Shown here: positions 16,467 to 28,782 of the stretch, piece by piece
How the letters are laid out: each line of letters opens with the position of its first letter
Position numbering within the stretch: position 1 is the stretch's first letter
From: Gemmatimonadota bacterium
GTDB lineage: Bacteria > Gemmatimonadota > Gemmatimonadetes > Gemmatimonadales > Gemmatimonadaceae
Length of the DNA stretch: 46,021 bases
Direction of reading: 5' to 3'
Assembly: GCA_003155795.1 (NCBI GenBank)
Contig: PMEM01000038.1
Coordinates: forward strand, 14,503-60,523
Notes under the pieces: generated by a model
What the model saw: the letters and a program-made list of their open reading frames with translations, nothing else
Told to the model about the DNA's origin: nothing
Database searches by the model: none
Made by a program: the position numbers and the translations under genes

Positions 16467-17929
16467 ACTCGCTTGCGCATTCTGGCAGGCAGCACTCCAA
16501 GCTGATCGCGATACTTGGCGACCGTACGGCGGGCAATCTGGACTCCGCTCTCGCGGAGGATGTTCACAATCGCCTGGTCAGTGAGTGGGTGCTTGGGGTC
16601 TTCATCTTCGACGAGTGTCTGGAGCTGTGCCTTGATGCCGCGCGCCGAGACGTCTTCGCCGTCTGCCGTGGCCAGGCCAGACGAGAAGAAAAACTTGAGT
16701 GGGAGCACGCCGCGTGGTGTCTGCACGTACTTCTCGTTCGTCACTCGACTCACGGTGGATTCATGCATGCTTATGACTTCGGCGACCTCGCGAAGCGTGA
16801 GCGGCTTGAGATACTGAACACCCTTCTCGAAGAACTCACGCTGCCTGTCAACGATGTAATGCATCACCTTGAGCATAGTCTGCCTACGTTGCTCGATGGC
16901 CTGAATCATCCAGTTTGCGGAGTTCAGCTTGCTGGAGATGAACTCCTTGTTTTCGCCATCGAACTTCTTCTTGTCGCGAGCGATTTCCTGGTACGCCTTG
17001 CTCAACTTGAGACGAGGGAGATTGGCATCATTCAGGAACACATGGTACTGACCGTCAATCTTGTCGACGACGAGGTCCGGGATGATGTAATTGTCGGAGC
17101 GGGAACTGTAGCGGAGACCGGGCTTCGGGTCGAGCTTGGCGATTTCATCGGCCGCGGCCTGAACATCGGTGGCGCTGATGCCGAAGCGCTTTGAGATTTC
17201 GCTCCACCGGTGATTGATGAGCTCGTCGAAGCAGTCACTGACAAGCCGATACGGTACTGACTGCAGCAGGCCCGCCTCGCGAAGTTGCAGCAGCAGGCAC
17301 TCCTTCAGATCACGCGCAGCAACCCCGGGAGGGTCGAGAGTCTGGATGATGGTCAGCGTGTCCTCACCCTCGGCATTCGTGTACAGCATGTCTTCTGATA
17401 TGTCACGGCCCGCGGCGTCGGCCGCGTGGCGCGCCATGTCGTTCAAAGCGACGACGATTTCCGCGACAGTGGTCGCGAGGTACCCGTCATCGTTGATGTT
17501 GCCGATGAACTCGTCTCCAATGAGAGCCTGCCGAGGAGTAAGCTCCAGCAAGGCGAGTTGATCGCGGAGATGGTCGCCGAGATCGCGCGCCTCGACCGTG
17601 ACAGTCTCGAAGTGCTCGCGCTCCTCACGTTCCTCCCGGTGGCCACCAGCGTCGAAGCCTTCGAGCAGGATCTCCTCCCAGTCGATCTCGTCCTTCTCGG
17701 GTTTTTCAGGTTCCTCGGCCAACGCCTCGAGTTCTTCTTCGGTCTCGTCCCCCTCTTCCTCCTCGTCGTCTTCTACGAGGTCGAGAAACGGGTTGTTCAG
17801 CAATTCCTGCTTCAAGTGTTGCTGAAGGTCGAGTAGCGGCATGTAAAGAAGATCCATCGCCTGATAAAGGCGCGGATTGATCTTCAGGTCCTGCCGCATC
17901 TGAGTTGACTGACTGAGACCAGATCTCAT
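16463..17929 (-). CDS. rpoN: RNA polymerase sigma-54 factor
   Basis: Encodes 488 residues. Region I is present (LSQSTQMRQDLKINPRLYQAMDLLYMPLLDLQQHLKQELLNNPFL), then a very acidic region II (DDEEEEGDETEEELEALAEEPEKPEKDEIDWEE), then the core-binding and DNA-binding domains, with the helix-turn-helix around MHESTVSRVTNEKYVQTPRG and the RpoN box ARRTVAKYR at 466-474. Sigma-54 needs AAA+ activators; none is encoded here. The lptB-rpoN order is the one found in proteobacteria, but hpf and ptsN, which usually follow there, are replaced by glycosyltransferases. Both ends show ATGA overlaps. Confidence 0.96.
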   Translation of the reverse strand: MRSGLSQSTQMRQDLKINPRLYQAMDLLYMPLLDLQQHLKQELLNNPFLDLVEDDEEEEGDETEEELEALAEEPEKPEKDEIDWEEILLEGFDAGGHREEREEREHFETVTVEARDLGDHLRDQLALLELTPRQALIGDEFIGNINDDGYLATTVAEIVVALNDMARHAADAAGRDISEDMLYTNAEGEDTLTIIQTLDPPGVAARDLKECLLLQLREAGLLQSVPYRLVSDCFDELINHRWSEISKRFGISATDVQAAADEIAKLDPKPGLRYSSRSDNYIIPDLVVDKIDGQYHVFLNDANLPRLKLSKAYQEIARDKKKFDGENKEFISSKLNSANWMIQAIEQRRQTMLKVMHYIVDRQREFFEKGVQYLKPLTLREVAEVISMHESTVSRVTNEKYVQTPRGVLPLKFFFSSGLATADGEDVSARGIKAQLQTLVEDEDPKHPLTDQAIVNILRESGVQIARRTVAKYRDQLGVLPARMRKRV

Positions 17930-19143
17930 ACGTGCGCTCCAATGCCACTGGCAAACCGCTCGCGGAGGCGAGTTGTAAGCGTCGGGCCCAAATAGATCTT
18001 CGCGACCGTGTCGTCGAACACCAATTCACGAACGGTGCCCGAGACTTTCACCTGACCGTCGAACATTATGTACGCGCGGTCCACTATGTCGAGTGTTTGC
18101 TCGACGTTGTGATCGCTAATCAGAACTCCGATGTTGCGCTGACGGAGGCCGGAAACGATGCTCTGAATATCATGCACTGCGATCGGATCAACCCCGGCGA
18201 ACGGCTCGTCGAGCATCATGAACTTGGGGTCTGTAACGAGCGCGCGTGTTATCTCGAGACGGCGACGCTCACCACCAGACAGGGCGTAAGCCTTGCTTTT
18301 GCGCAAGCGTTTGATGCTCAGCTCGTCAAGCAATCGTTCAAGACGTTCGTTCCGTTCCGAGTTCGAGAGCGGCAGCGTCTCTAGGATCGCCATGATATTA
18401 TCCTCGACCGACAACTTGCGAAATATTGACGGTTCCTGCGACAGATAGCCGATGCCGCGCCGTGCGCGTTTGTACATCGGCATTTCGGTGATGTCCTGGT
18501 CATCGAGCAGGATGGTTCCCGCAAGCGGCTCGATGAGCCCGACGATCATGTAGAAGACGGTCGTCTTGCCTGCACCATTTGGCCCCAGCAAGCCGACTAT
18601 CTCTCCCTGATTCAACTGGATGGCGACTTCGTTCACAACCCTGCGACGGCGGTATACCTTGACGAGGCCGCGGGCCTCCAGCCTACTCTTGCCTGGAGAG
18701 CGATCTTCCGGCGCAGTGACGCCGGTAGCCGGCCGAGGGAATTCACCGGTGTGGCGCAGCATATCGGCGACTTGCGCGCGCAGCGGTGCGACGTCGCTCC
18801 ACAAACCGTCGGAGAGCCTCACTCGCGTGTAATCGGTTACGTCACCGGGTGGCAGTATGACGACCCGCTCGGCAGCGAGGCGTGGGAGTACCCACGTTGT
18901 AAGATACGCGCGCACCTCGTCGAGACTGAGCCGGCCTGCCTCGCGCTGAGCGTCCTTTCCGTCTTCACTTAGTGTGCGGAGATACTCGGTGCGATAGCCA
19001 ATCGCGATGTCGTTCAGCGTCGCAGCTCCGGCGTCGTCTGCGCACCGCACAAGCGCTTCCAGTGCGAGCACTGAAGAGCGCTCATCACCGGCAGCGTGTG
19101 CCAGCAGCGAAGCAATGACGTCGGAGTAGATGGGTGCCGTCAT
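17926..19143 (-). CDS. lptB: LPS export ABC ATPase LptB with a 155-residue N-terminal extension
   Basis: Encodes 405 residues, against about 240 for usual LptB. Residues 156-400 are a complete LptB: Walker A GPNGAGKT (187-194), Q-loop Gln236, the LptB-typical YLSQEPSIFRKLSVEDNI, signature LSGGE (288-292), Walker B MMLDEPFAGVDP (309-320) and switch His345. Residues 1-155 match no family I know; they are Ala/Leu/Arg-rich and likely helical, with a possible winged-helix-like section at 73-125. The extended start is supported by an ATGA overlap with lptA. An internal ATG (Met128) could also produce a nearly normal-sized LptB. It powers LPS extraction with LptF/LptG, which are not in this window. 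Confidence 0.9.
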   Translation of the reverse strand: MTAPIYSDVIASLLAHAAGDERSSVLALEALVRCADDAGAATLNDIAIGYRTEYLRTLSEDGKDAQREAGRLSLDEVRAYLTTWVLPRLAAERVVILPPGDVTDYTRVRLSDGLWSDVAPLRAQVADMLRHTGEFPRPATGVTAPEDRSPGKSRLEARGLVKVYRRRRVVNEVAIQLNQGEIVGLLGPNGAGKTTVFYMIVGLIEPLAGTILLDDQDITEMPMYKRARRGIGYLSQEPSIFRKLSVEDNIMAILETLPLSNSERNERLERLLDELSIKRLRKSKAYALSGGERRRLEITRALVTDPKFMMLDEPFAGVDPIAVHDIQSIVSGLRQRNIGVLISDHNVEQTLDIVDRAYIMFDGQVKVSGTVRELVFDDTVAKIYLGPTLTTRLRERFASGIGAHV

Positions 19144-20507
19144 GGTTTGACAGGTCCCGGTTTCCCGGCAGTCTTTGGCTTCGCCTTCACTGTCGTATCG
19201 ACCGCTTCCATGTAGATGCCACTAGCCTTGTCACGCACCTTCACGGTATCAACGCCACCGTCAAGGAAGTTTATGTCGATGTCCTTGCCAGTCACGTAAT
19301 TGACACCGGGTCGATTTTTCTCGGACGCATTCTTCACATGATAGTACGCCCGCGCATGGTTCCGGGCGATGATCGTCTTGACTGGTGGCGTGTGCGCGGA
19401 ATCAGCGCGCGAAACGCTGTCGAACGTCGCGATCAGCGTATCCCCACGGATCCAGTCACGGTCCTTTGTCGTCATCGTCGCACTATCCGGAATACTCGTT
19501 GCAAACGCATTCCCCACGGACCGGATTTGGTGTATGCGTTGATTGGGGAGCAACGCGTCGATGGAGTCCGCAACGATGTCGCGGTCGGGGGATGTGGCGT
19601 GCGCTCCCGACTTGCCCCACGCCATCGCCCGCTCAAGTTCATTGTTGCGGACGCGCAGGTCCACCGAGTCCGCGTACAACTGCAGGTCCTGACTGGTCGC
19701 GTGACCACTCGGAGTGGCTACCACCCGGTTGACCAGACGATTCTTCGAAAAGACGTCGATTACGCCGCCTGTAAGTGTGAATGGCCGTGCACGCCGCGCT
19801 TCGACGGTCGGCTTTCGCATGAGCCGCGCCAGTCCCGATCCCTTATCCATGAAGGCGGAATCACCGGTCGCGAAAAGTTGCGGCCGCGTTATGCGGACGT
19901 CGCCGCCGGCATACACGAGACTGTCCGCGATGCTCGTTATGCGATCAGCAACCACGTCCACTGTATCACCGGGTTTGCCTGTAAGTGTGTCACGATCAAC
20001 AACTCTCAATTTGGGTCTGCCAGTCGAAACGAGAATCGCCTCTGTTCGAATCGGGCGCACCGCCCGGTAGTAGTCGGCGACGGGGCCGCGCATGGTTGTC
20101 CCGCTCGCAAGTACCGAGTAAACGTTTCCCTCAGCACGAATGTGTTCCTCGTCCATCCAGTACGTCATGTGATCGGCGTCCACCTTGGCACGCGAATCGA
20201 CATAGTGCACGTTTGCAATCAGGTACATGAGATTCATATCGCCGTAATACTCCGCACTGTCTGAGCGTAGCGTTACGTCCTGCCCATGACACTTGCCGAC
20301 AAAACCACCGCCAACGTACGTGTTGCGCTGGCCGCTTGGGAGCGAAAGACTGTGCAACCTGGTGGTCCCGGACGGAGACCCTTCAAAGTCAATAACACAC
20401 CTGCTTCCGGGTTGCGGTCCCGCGCCCTGCGCGAGGGCGCAAGGTACCGTCCACGCTGCGCCAATGGCGCAACAAAGGACAAAAACGGCACCGATCCCGG
20501 CGCGCAT
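19140..20507 (-). CDS. lptA: LptA/OstA-type periplasmic LPS transport protein, long form
   Basis: Encodes 455 residues, over twice the length of E. coli LptA. A signal peptide (cut near ALAQ-G, residue 27) is followed by repeated OstA-like beta-strand units: VTLRSDSAEYYGDMNLMYLIANVHYVDSRAKVDADHMTYWMDEEHIRAEGNV, LYADSVDLRVRNNELERAMAWG and IVADSIDALLPNQRIHQIRSVGNAFA. This pattern also occurs in the LptD N-terminal domain, but there is no outer-membrane barrel. It would form the bridge carrying LPS across the periplasm between LptC and LptD. The tail is Lys/Pro-rich (KAKPKTAGKPGPVKP). Its ATG shares one base with the lptC stop (TGATG). Confidence 0.85.
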   Translation of the reverse strand: MRAGIGAVFVLCCAIGAAWTVPCALAQGAGPQPGSRCVIDFEGSPSGTTRLHSLSLPSGQRNTYVGGGFVGKCHGQDVTLRSDSAEYYGDMNLMYLIANVHYVDSRAKVDADHMTYWMDEEHIRAEGNVYSVLASGTTMRGPVADYYRAVRPIRTEAILVSTGRPKLRVVDRDTLTGKPGDTVDVVADRITSIADSLVYAGGDVRITRPQLFATGDSAFMDKGSGLARLMRKPTVEARRARPFTLTGGVIDVFSKNRLVNRVVATPSGHATSQDLQLYADSVDLRVRNNELERAMAWGKSGAHATSPDRDIVADSIDALLPNQRIHQIRSVGNAFATSIPDSATMTTKDRDWIRGDTLIATFDSVSRADSAHTPPVKTIIARNHARAYYHVKNASEKNRPGVNYVTGKDIDINFLDGGVDTVKVRDKASGIYMEAVDTTVKAKPKTAGKPGPVKP

Positions 20508-21073
20508 CAGTGGCTCGGCATGTTGACGGAACCAGCGGTACCCGATAGAACTTTCAGCACCTGCACGTTCTGGAGATTCGGGTCGGAGCGGAAGCCGATC
20601 CCCTGCAGCCGTCGATTCGGTTCGGTCAGAACGAATGCGCTGTCACTGGATATCTGATTCCGGCTCTGATCGAATATGAGTTCCTCTGACTTGAGCGTAC
20701 GACCGTCGGTCGAATTCACGATAACGTTGCCTCGCGCAAGCATCATCCCGGTAGCGGTGTGGTATGTACCACGGCGCGAGGTAAGCACTGCGTTCTTCAC
20801 TCCGGTATTCGTGTAGAATGTCGAGTTGACGTGAACCAGCTCCACACGGGTGTTATCATCGAAGAAATACGCGGTGTCGGCCAGAAGCTGTGCATGCAGC
20901 ACACCCAGATCTGTCAGATTGAAGCGAGCTCCATACATCACCTGGTCGGCGGAATCGGCCAGCGCTGAAAGGCCCGATACAGGTGGCGACTTTGTGCTCC
21001 CCTTGCACCCGAAGGCAAGAAGTGCGAACGCGAAGCCACAAGCCCACACCGACACACGATACAAATCCCTCAA
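20507..21073 (-). CDS. lptC: LptC-family LPS transport protein, possible lipoprotein
   Basis: Encodes 188 residues. The family fold is indicated by ADQVMYGARFNLTDLGVLHAQLLADTAYFFDDNTRVELVHVNSTFY, TSRRGTYHTATGMMLARGNVIVNSTDGRTLKSEELIFDQSRNQISSDSAFVLTEPNRRLQGIGFRSDPNL. E. coli LptC keeps its N-terminal helix; here the leader ends in LLAFGC (Cys23), like a lipobox although Phe at -2 is not ideal, so it may be processed to a lipoprotein. The start is TTG at 21073, overlapping the kdsD stop (TTGA) with a run of Gs four bases upstream. It would join LptB2FG to LptA. Confidence 0.82.
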   Translation of the reverse strand: MRDLYRVSVWACGFAFALLAFGCKGSTKSPPVSGLSALADSADQVMYGARFNLTDLGVLHAQLLADTAYFFDDNTRVELVHVNSTFYTNTGVKNAVLTSRRGTYHTATGMMLARGNVIVNSTDGRTLKSEELIFDQSRNQISSDSAFVLTEPNRRLQGIGFRSDPNLQNVQVLKVLSGTAGSVNMPSH

Positions 21074-22028
21074 GCGACCCCCGCGCGCATCAGATCATGC
21101 AGATGAACGACGCCGACGAGTGACCCGTCCTGCGCCAGAACAGGCATGGCCATTATTCCTTGCTGTTCCATCACATGCACTGCAGCGCTTCCCAACTCAT
21201 CCGGACCTATGATTCGTGGGCTTGAGGTCATAACGTCTGTCACCCTGATCGTCATCACATCCGCGTCGCGCTCCATGAGCCTCGCGAGGTCGCCTGCGGT
21301 CATGACTCCGATGACCTTAGACGCATGATCAACGATCATCACTATTCCACGACGCTCCGCCAGTTCGACGATCGCCTCGCGCACGGTAGCCGTTGGCGGA
21401 AGCACTGGAAGCGAATCGGTCACCATCACGTCGCGAACGCGAGTGAGCAGTCTGCGGCCCAGTGCGCCACCTGGATGAATACGCGCAAAATCCTCTGCGC
21501 CGAATCCCTTCTCCTCGAGCAATGCAATCGCGAGCGCGTCGCCCAGCGCGAGCGAGACCGTCGTGCTTGTAGTCGGGGCCAGCCCGTGCGGGGACGCTTC
21601 CTCCGCGACCGATGCATCGATGGTCACATCGGCATGTGTTCCAAGCGTCGAGTTGCGTTCGCCAGCGATTGCGATCGTACTGACGCCAATGCGCTTGAGG
21701 TGCTCCAGCAGCGGAAGCAATTCTTCGGATTCGCCACTCTTGGAAATGAGAATTGCTACGTCCGACTTACCCACTATGCCAAGATCACCGTGCAGGCTGT
21801 CAGAGGCGTGGAGGAACACTGCAGGCGTGCCGGTAGATGTCAGCGTTGCAGCGATCTTCCGTCCGATCAAACCTGATTTCCCGACACCGCACACGATTAC
21901 ACGTCCGTTTGAAGTCGCGATCATCTGAACTGCGGTGACGAACTCTTCGCCGAGCCGCAATCCGGCCTCGCCAAGTGCCTCTCGTTCCTGCTCGAGAACG
22001 CGACGCCCACGTGCGAGAATGTCGGCTT

Positions 22029-22032
<4 letters not shown>
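21070..22032 (-). CDS. kdsD: D-arabinose 5-phosphate isomerase (KdsD/KpsF)
   Basis: Encodes 320 residues: an SIS sugar-isomerase domain (about 30-180) followed by two CBS domains (about 200-320), the standard KdsD layout. Motifs include VIVCGVGKSGLIGRKIAATLTSTGTPAVFLHASDSLHGDLG, ISKSGESEELLPLLEHLKR, LAPTTSTTVSLALGDALAIALLE and FARIHPGGALGRRLL. It converts ribulose 5-phosphate to arabinose 5-phosphate, the first committed Kdo precursor, in the cytosol. The start is TTG at 22032, overlapping the kdsA stop (TTGA). Its product is the substrate of KdsA, encoded just upstream. Confidence 0.93.
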
Positions 22033-25269
<3,237 letters not shown>

Positions 25270-25562
25270 CGCGGCACAAAAAATGGGGGCTTGGACGCAA
25301 CTTTCACGCCACCAAAGTTACCATTTGGCGAGTGCCGGCGCAAACGGGATTCTCAGGCGGCTTAGGTGCCCGCCTGCGAAGTCGTCTCCGAAGCCGGGAA
25401 CGGGATGAAGTGCCATACCGCCGGACTAATACCGGGCGGCCTCGGCCGGGTCAGGCGCCGGCGAGGCCAACCGCGGGCTCCATCAGGTGGGTGACAACCG
25501 TCTCCGGCGTTGCCAGTGCACTGTTCCGCGGGTTAGCGCGCCTTATAGCCTGCATCGGGTCC
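25270..25562. other. Intergenic region between the barrel-protein gene and kdsB, rich in hairpins
   Basis: This gap must hold the end of the fatty-acid operon and the promoter of the Kdo/Lpt operon. Two GC hairpins are visible: AGGCGG (25355-25360) with CCGCCT (25370-25375), and a longer one at 25438-25468. A ten-base palindrome CAGTGCACTG lies at 25514-25523. Reading towards kdsB, TTGCGC, 17 bases, then TAACTT is a weak promoter candidate. I find no gene. Confidence 0.5.
25438..25468 (-). terminator. Large GC hairpin downstream of the barrel-protein gene (possible terminator)
   Basis: Outer arms GGCCTCG and CGAGGCC are perfect complements and enclose CCGG...CCGG, so the stem can extend to about eleven pairs with a bulge. 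It is 95 bases after the barrel-protein stop on the minus strand. No T-run follows, so termination without Rho is uncertain. Confidence 0.35.
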
Positions 25563-26690
25563 TTAGGGCCTGAGGGAGACACCGACGCCGAAATCATGCT
25601 GGTGAGTACGCGGATTGACCACGTAGTCCATGGTGAACACGGAGACGCCGATTCGACCTCCGATATTCTGGACCGGCCTACCGAACCCGCCAACCGCGGC
25701 GGCCCCACTCGCGAAGTGTGGTGCGATGTACGGATTGCCAAGCAGCGGTAAGTCGATTTCCGTAATCGGAATTACGTATAGCGCATCGACGAAATACAAA
25801 TGATCGCCGCCGAGCCCCAGCAGGTCCATCGTTGCGAGTGATCCTGAGCCGCCGACGTATGAGTAGCGTTGGGGCGGGGTGAACGAGCTGGTAGTAGTTG
25901 CGACAAGGTGTGCACCGATCTCAAGACGCTGACGCCAGTATGTTGGTATCGCAGCCGCTTCATTGATTGTCAGTTGTTGAAAACTACCGCCGGTCGGGCT
26001 CTTGCCTGCGGCTTCAAGGAAGACGTCGAGCATTTCGGATGTAGAACTGCCGACGTATTCTGCATGGCCTCCAGCGATCACCGACGTGATATGCCCCGCA
26101 TTTATGAGCGGATTCGGCCGCTGGATGCCGTCCACGCTATCGCGTCTCCCGAGAATGCTGAGTGGTCCCACGTTGCTCCCGCTTCGCCAGCCGGTGGACC
26201 AGTCACGCTCTGTTCTGACGCCCGCGAAAATCGTCGCTACGTCGATGGGAAGATGCAGCGCCGACGTAAGGCGTGCCTCGCCACGATCTGCACGGAAGTA
26301 ATTGCGCGAATCGTGTCCAAGGCCGAATGAGACGAGCGAGTTAAGCAGATTGGAGCGGATCCAGTCATCGTTCGTAAAGGTGCCACGCGCCCCCGTGAGC
26401 GTGATTCCGAGTGTGGAGTCACTCGTCAACTGTCCGACTACGGATAGCGATGGATCAATTTTCCCCAACTGCGAACGATACGTGATCACTGGCGTCACGA
26501 CGAGTCGTTCGCCGTCACCAAACGTGATCGTTGGCCCAAACGGAAGCGACAGGCCGTTCACCCGATCATATGACGGCAGATTGCTGATACTCAGTGGGAA
26601 GTCCACCTGAACTTGCGCATCGACCGTTGGCGCGGCGAGCGCTGCGAAGGTGAGGCAGGTGATTAGGCGGACCAGCCTGAGTCGAGTCAT
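25563..26690 (-). CDS. Unknown outer-membrane beta-barrel-like protein
   Basis: Encodes 375 residues. A clear signal peptide ([26 protein letters not shown]) is followed by alternating hydrophobic/polar strands with frequent Gly and aromatic residues: [74 protein letters not shown], and a last strand [11 protein letters not shown]. This looks like an outer-membrane barrel with some resemblance to surface-antigen (BamA-type) barrels, but I recognise no family. The ATG overlaps the pabA stop (ATGA), a surprising coupling to a cytosolic amidotransferase. Function unknown. Confidence 0.7.
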   Translation of the reverse strand: MTRLRLVRLITCLTFAALAAPTVDAQVQVDFPLSISNLPSYDRVNGLSLPFGPTITFGDGERLVVTPVITYRSQLGKIDPSLSVVGQLTSDSTLGITLTGARGTFTNDDWIRSNLLNSLVSFGLGHDSRNYFRADRGEARLTSALHLPIDVATIFAGVRTERDWSTGWRSGSNVGPLSILGRRDSVDGIQRPNPLINAGHITSVIAGGHAEYVGSSTSEMLDVFLEAAGKSPTGGSFQQLTINEAAAIPTYWRQRLEIGAHLVATTTSSFTPPQRYSYVGGSGSLATMDLLGLGGDHLYFVDALYVIPITEIDLPLLGNPYIAPHFASGAAAVGGFGRPVQNIGGRIGVSVFTMDYVVNPRTHQHDFGVGVSLRP

Positions 26691-27262
26691 TGCGTGAGGT
26701 TCAGGAAATTGCTGAGCAGTTGCTTGCCGCCGTCTGTCAGTACTGATTCCGGGTGAAACTGGACGCCATATACGGGGTGCGTGCGATGCTGCAGCGCGTG
26801 CACTTCGGTCGGATCCTCTTCGCTCCACGCCGTGATCTCAAGATCCGCCGGAAGCGATTCGCGCTCTACCGTCAGTGAATGATATCGCATGACGCGAAGG
26901 GGGTCAGGCAGGCCGGCGAAGATGCCTGTACCGGAGTGCCGGACTTCCGATGTCTTGCCATGCATCAGGTGCGCAGCACGCACCACTCGGCCACCGTATG
27001 CAGCACCGATGGCCTGCTGCCCAAGGCAAACGCCCAGAATCGGGATGGACGCGCCGTATTGCCGAATCACCTCGAGCGTAATCCCCGCCTCGGCTGGGGT
27101 TCTTGGGCCCGGTGAGAGGACTATCCCGCGTGGGTGCATTGCGGCTATGGCTGAAGCCGGAATCTCGTCGTTTCGGCGCACAGAGACTTCGGCGCCCAAC
27201 TCGCCCAGATACTGCACGAGGTTGTATGTGAACGAATCATAGTTGTCTATCACAAGTATCAT
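26687..27262 (-). CDS. pabA: Anthranilate/aminodeoxychorismate synthase glutamine amidotransferase subunit
   Basis: Encodes 191 residues, full length for TrpG/PabA. The class I glutaminase triad is complete: Cys79 ([11 protein letters not shown]), His170 and Glu172 (VQFHPES). Other motifs are [20 protein letters not shown] and [15 protein letters not shown]. It supplies ammonia to a chorismate-using partner (PabB or TrpE), neither of which is nearby, so it could serve both folate and tryptophan synthesis; the choice of symbol is therefore arbitrary. Its start overlaps the recombinase stop (ATGA) and its stop overlaps the barrel gene. Confidence 0.92.
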   Translation of the reverse strand: MILVIDNYDSFTYNLVQYLGELGAEVSVRRNDEIPASAIAAMHPRGIVLSPGPRTPAEAGITLEVIRQYGASIPILGVCLGQQAIGAAYGGRVVRAAHLMHGKTSEVRHSGTGIFAGLPDPLRVMRYHSLTVERESLPADLEITAWSEEDPTEVHALQHRTHPVYGVQFHPESVLTDGGKQLLSNFLNLTQ

Positions 27263-28203
27263 GGCCGGTCCACATCCGAGAGCCGCTCGCGCGGGTGAAA
27301 CTGTTTGTGTACGGACCGCAGGTATTCGCGATCCACGTGCGTGTAGATCTGGGTTGTGGAGATGTCTGCGTGACCAAGCATTTCCTGTACCGCCCGGAGA
27401 TCCGCACCACCTTCGAGGAGATGGGTTGCAAACGAATGCCTGAGCGTGTGCGGAGTGACGTGCTTGGTGATTCCGCTCGCTTCCACGTGCTTGCGGAGAA
27501 TCTTCCAGGCACCCATGCGTGTCATCGGCTCGCCTCGCGCGTTGAGGAAAAGGATCCCCTCCCCCGAGCCCTTTTCAAGTTTCGGTCTCAGTTCGCGCAG
27601 GTAGATCGCCACGGCACCAAGCGCCTTGCGACCGATGGGGACCAGGCGCTCCTTGGCTCCCTTCCCGAATACGCGGACGAGCGACTCATCCAGCATAAGA
27701 TCGCGCACGCTGATCGTAATCCACTCGCCAACACGAAGACCAGCGCCATACGCGAGCTCAAGCATCGCGCGATCACGGAATGCGAGTGGTTCGTCCAGCG
27801 ACGGAGTTTCGATGAGTTTCGTAACTTCGTCAACGCTCAGCACGTCCGGGAGCTCGCGCCCGCGTCGCGGCGTTTCAAGGCGCTCGCTCGGATCGCGCAC
27901 GACGTGACCTTCGTTGATCAGGAACTTGTAGTAGGTGCGCAGTGCCGAGATGTTGCGACGGATAGACGACGGCGCAAGGCCAAGATCTTTCAGATGATAC
28001 ACGTACGACCGCAGTGTAGTCGAACCTACTTCCTGGGGCGCGTGCGCGCCCTTTGTCAGTGAATAGTCCGCGAAGCGCGCAAGGTCCCGGCCGTACGCTT
28101 CGACCGTGCGTGGTGACGCACCATCCTCCAGTGCGAGAAAGTCACCGAACGGCCCCAGCCAGAAAGCGCGAGAGATCGTCTCGCGCGCGGATTCAACTGT
28201 CAT
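27259..28203 (-). CDS. xerD: Xer-type tyrosine site-specific recombinase
   Basis: Encodes 314 residues. An N-terminal SAM-like DNA-binding domain (about 15-105; [23 protein letters not shown]) precedes the catalytic domain with all six active-site residues: Arg157 (GAGLRVGE), Lys181, His252 and Arg255 ([15 protein letters not shown]), His278 ([15 protein letters not shown]) and the nucleophile Tyr287. Its place in a housekeeping operon supports chromosome-dimer resolution rather than mobile-element integration; whether it is XerC or XerD cannot be settled here. The ATG at 28203 lies eleven bases inside ispF. Confidence 0.9.
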   Translation of the reverse strand: MTVESARETISRAFWLGPFGDFLALEDGASPRTVEAYGRDLARFADYSLTKGAHAPQEVGSTTLRSYVYHLKDLGLAPSSIRRNISALRTYYKFLINEGHVVRDPSERLETPRRGRELPDVLSVDEVTKLIETPSLDEPLAFRDRAMLELAYGAGLRVGEWITISVRDLMLDESLVRVFGKGAKERLVPIGRKALGAVAIYLRELRPKLEKGSGEGILFLNARGEPMTRMGAWKILRKHVEASGITKHVTPHTLRHSFATHLLEGGADLRAVQEMLGHADISTTQIYTHVDREYLRSVHKQFHPRERLSDVDRP

Positions 28204-28675
28204 TGGAAAGTGTGGCGACCGCGATGCACGCGATGCCTTCGCCGCGTCCAATCCAACCCATTCCTTCGTTCGTCTTTCCCTTGACGCTTACACATCTCGC
28301 ATCGACTCCGAGAGCGTCCGCGAGGCGATTACGCATCGCGGCTGCGTGCGGCCCGATTCTAGGCATCTCTGCGATTACCGTGGCATCGACATTCACCACG
28401 ACGTAACCCAGCTTCTGCACTGCGCCGACGGCGAGACGCAACATATCGATCGAGTCGCGATTCCTGTTGGATGCATCGGTGTCGGGGAAGAGCGCGCCGA
28501 TATCTCCAGCGGAAGCGGCTCCCAGTACAGCATCGGTCACGGCGTGGGCGACGGCGTCCGCATCAGAGTGACCGACCAGTGAAACGTCAGCCGGTATCTG
28601 CACACCGCCCAGCACGAGCGGTCCGCCCTGTTTGAAGCGATGCGAGTCGTAGCCGATCCCGGAATGGGCGCTCAC
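28193..28675 (-). CDS. ispF: 2-C-methyl-D-erythritol 2,4-cyclodiphosphate synthase
   Basis: Encodes 160 residues. IspF carries out the fifth step of the MEP isoprenoid pathway. Metal ligands Asp10 and His12 (GIGYDSHRF) and His44 (HSDADAVAHAV) are present, as are GDIGALFPDTD and the C-terminal KGKTNEGMGWIGRGEGIACIAVA. The start is GTG at 28675. IspD, often adjacent or fused, is not in this window. A 107-base gap separates it from fabF, so it may have its own promoter or simply continue the operon. Confidence 0.95.
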   Translation of the reverse strand: MSAHSGIGYDSHRFKQGGPLVLGGVQIPADVSLVGHSDADAVAHAVTDAVLGAASAGDIGALFPDTDASNRNRDSIDMLRLAVGAVQKLGYVVVNVDATVIAEMPRIGPHAAAMRNRLADALGVDARCVSVKGKTNEGMGWIGRGEGIACIAVATLSNDS

Positions 28676-28782
28676 GCGGCGCTTTTCGCGTTCAGAGGTG
28701 AACTGCTGCTGCGGATGACGGTCCGATGATGCATAGGTTCATAAAAGATACCGCTATGTCCGCCTCCAATGCAGTTCGCGTG

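Noticed and set aside
19134-20264. 376-codon plus-strand open frame opposite lptA
   Set aside because: Antisense to a gene with clear signal peptide and OstA repeats; no motif of its own.
25355-25375. AGGCGG/CCGCCT hairpin as a terminator
   Set aside because: Six-pair stem with no T-run on either strand; kept only as part of the description of the intergenic region.
27259-28203. Tyrosine recombinase as a sign of an integrated mobile element
   Set aside because: It is embedded with overlaps in a housekeeping operon, has Xer-like size and motifs, and no attachment repeats or phage genes are near.
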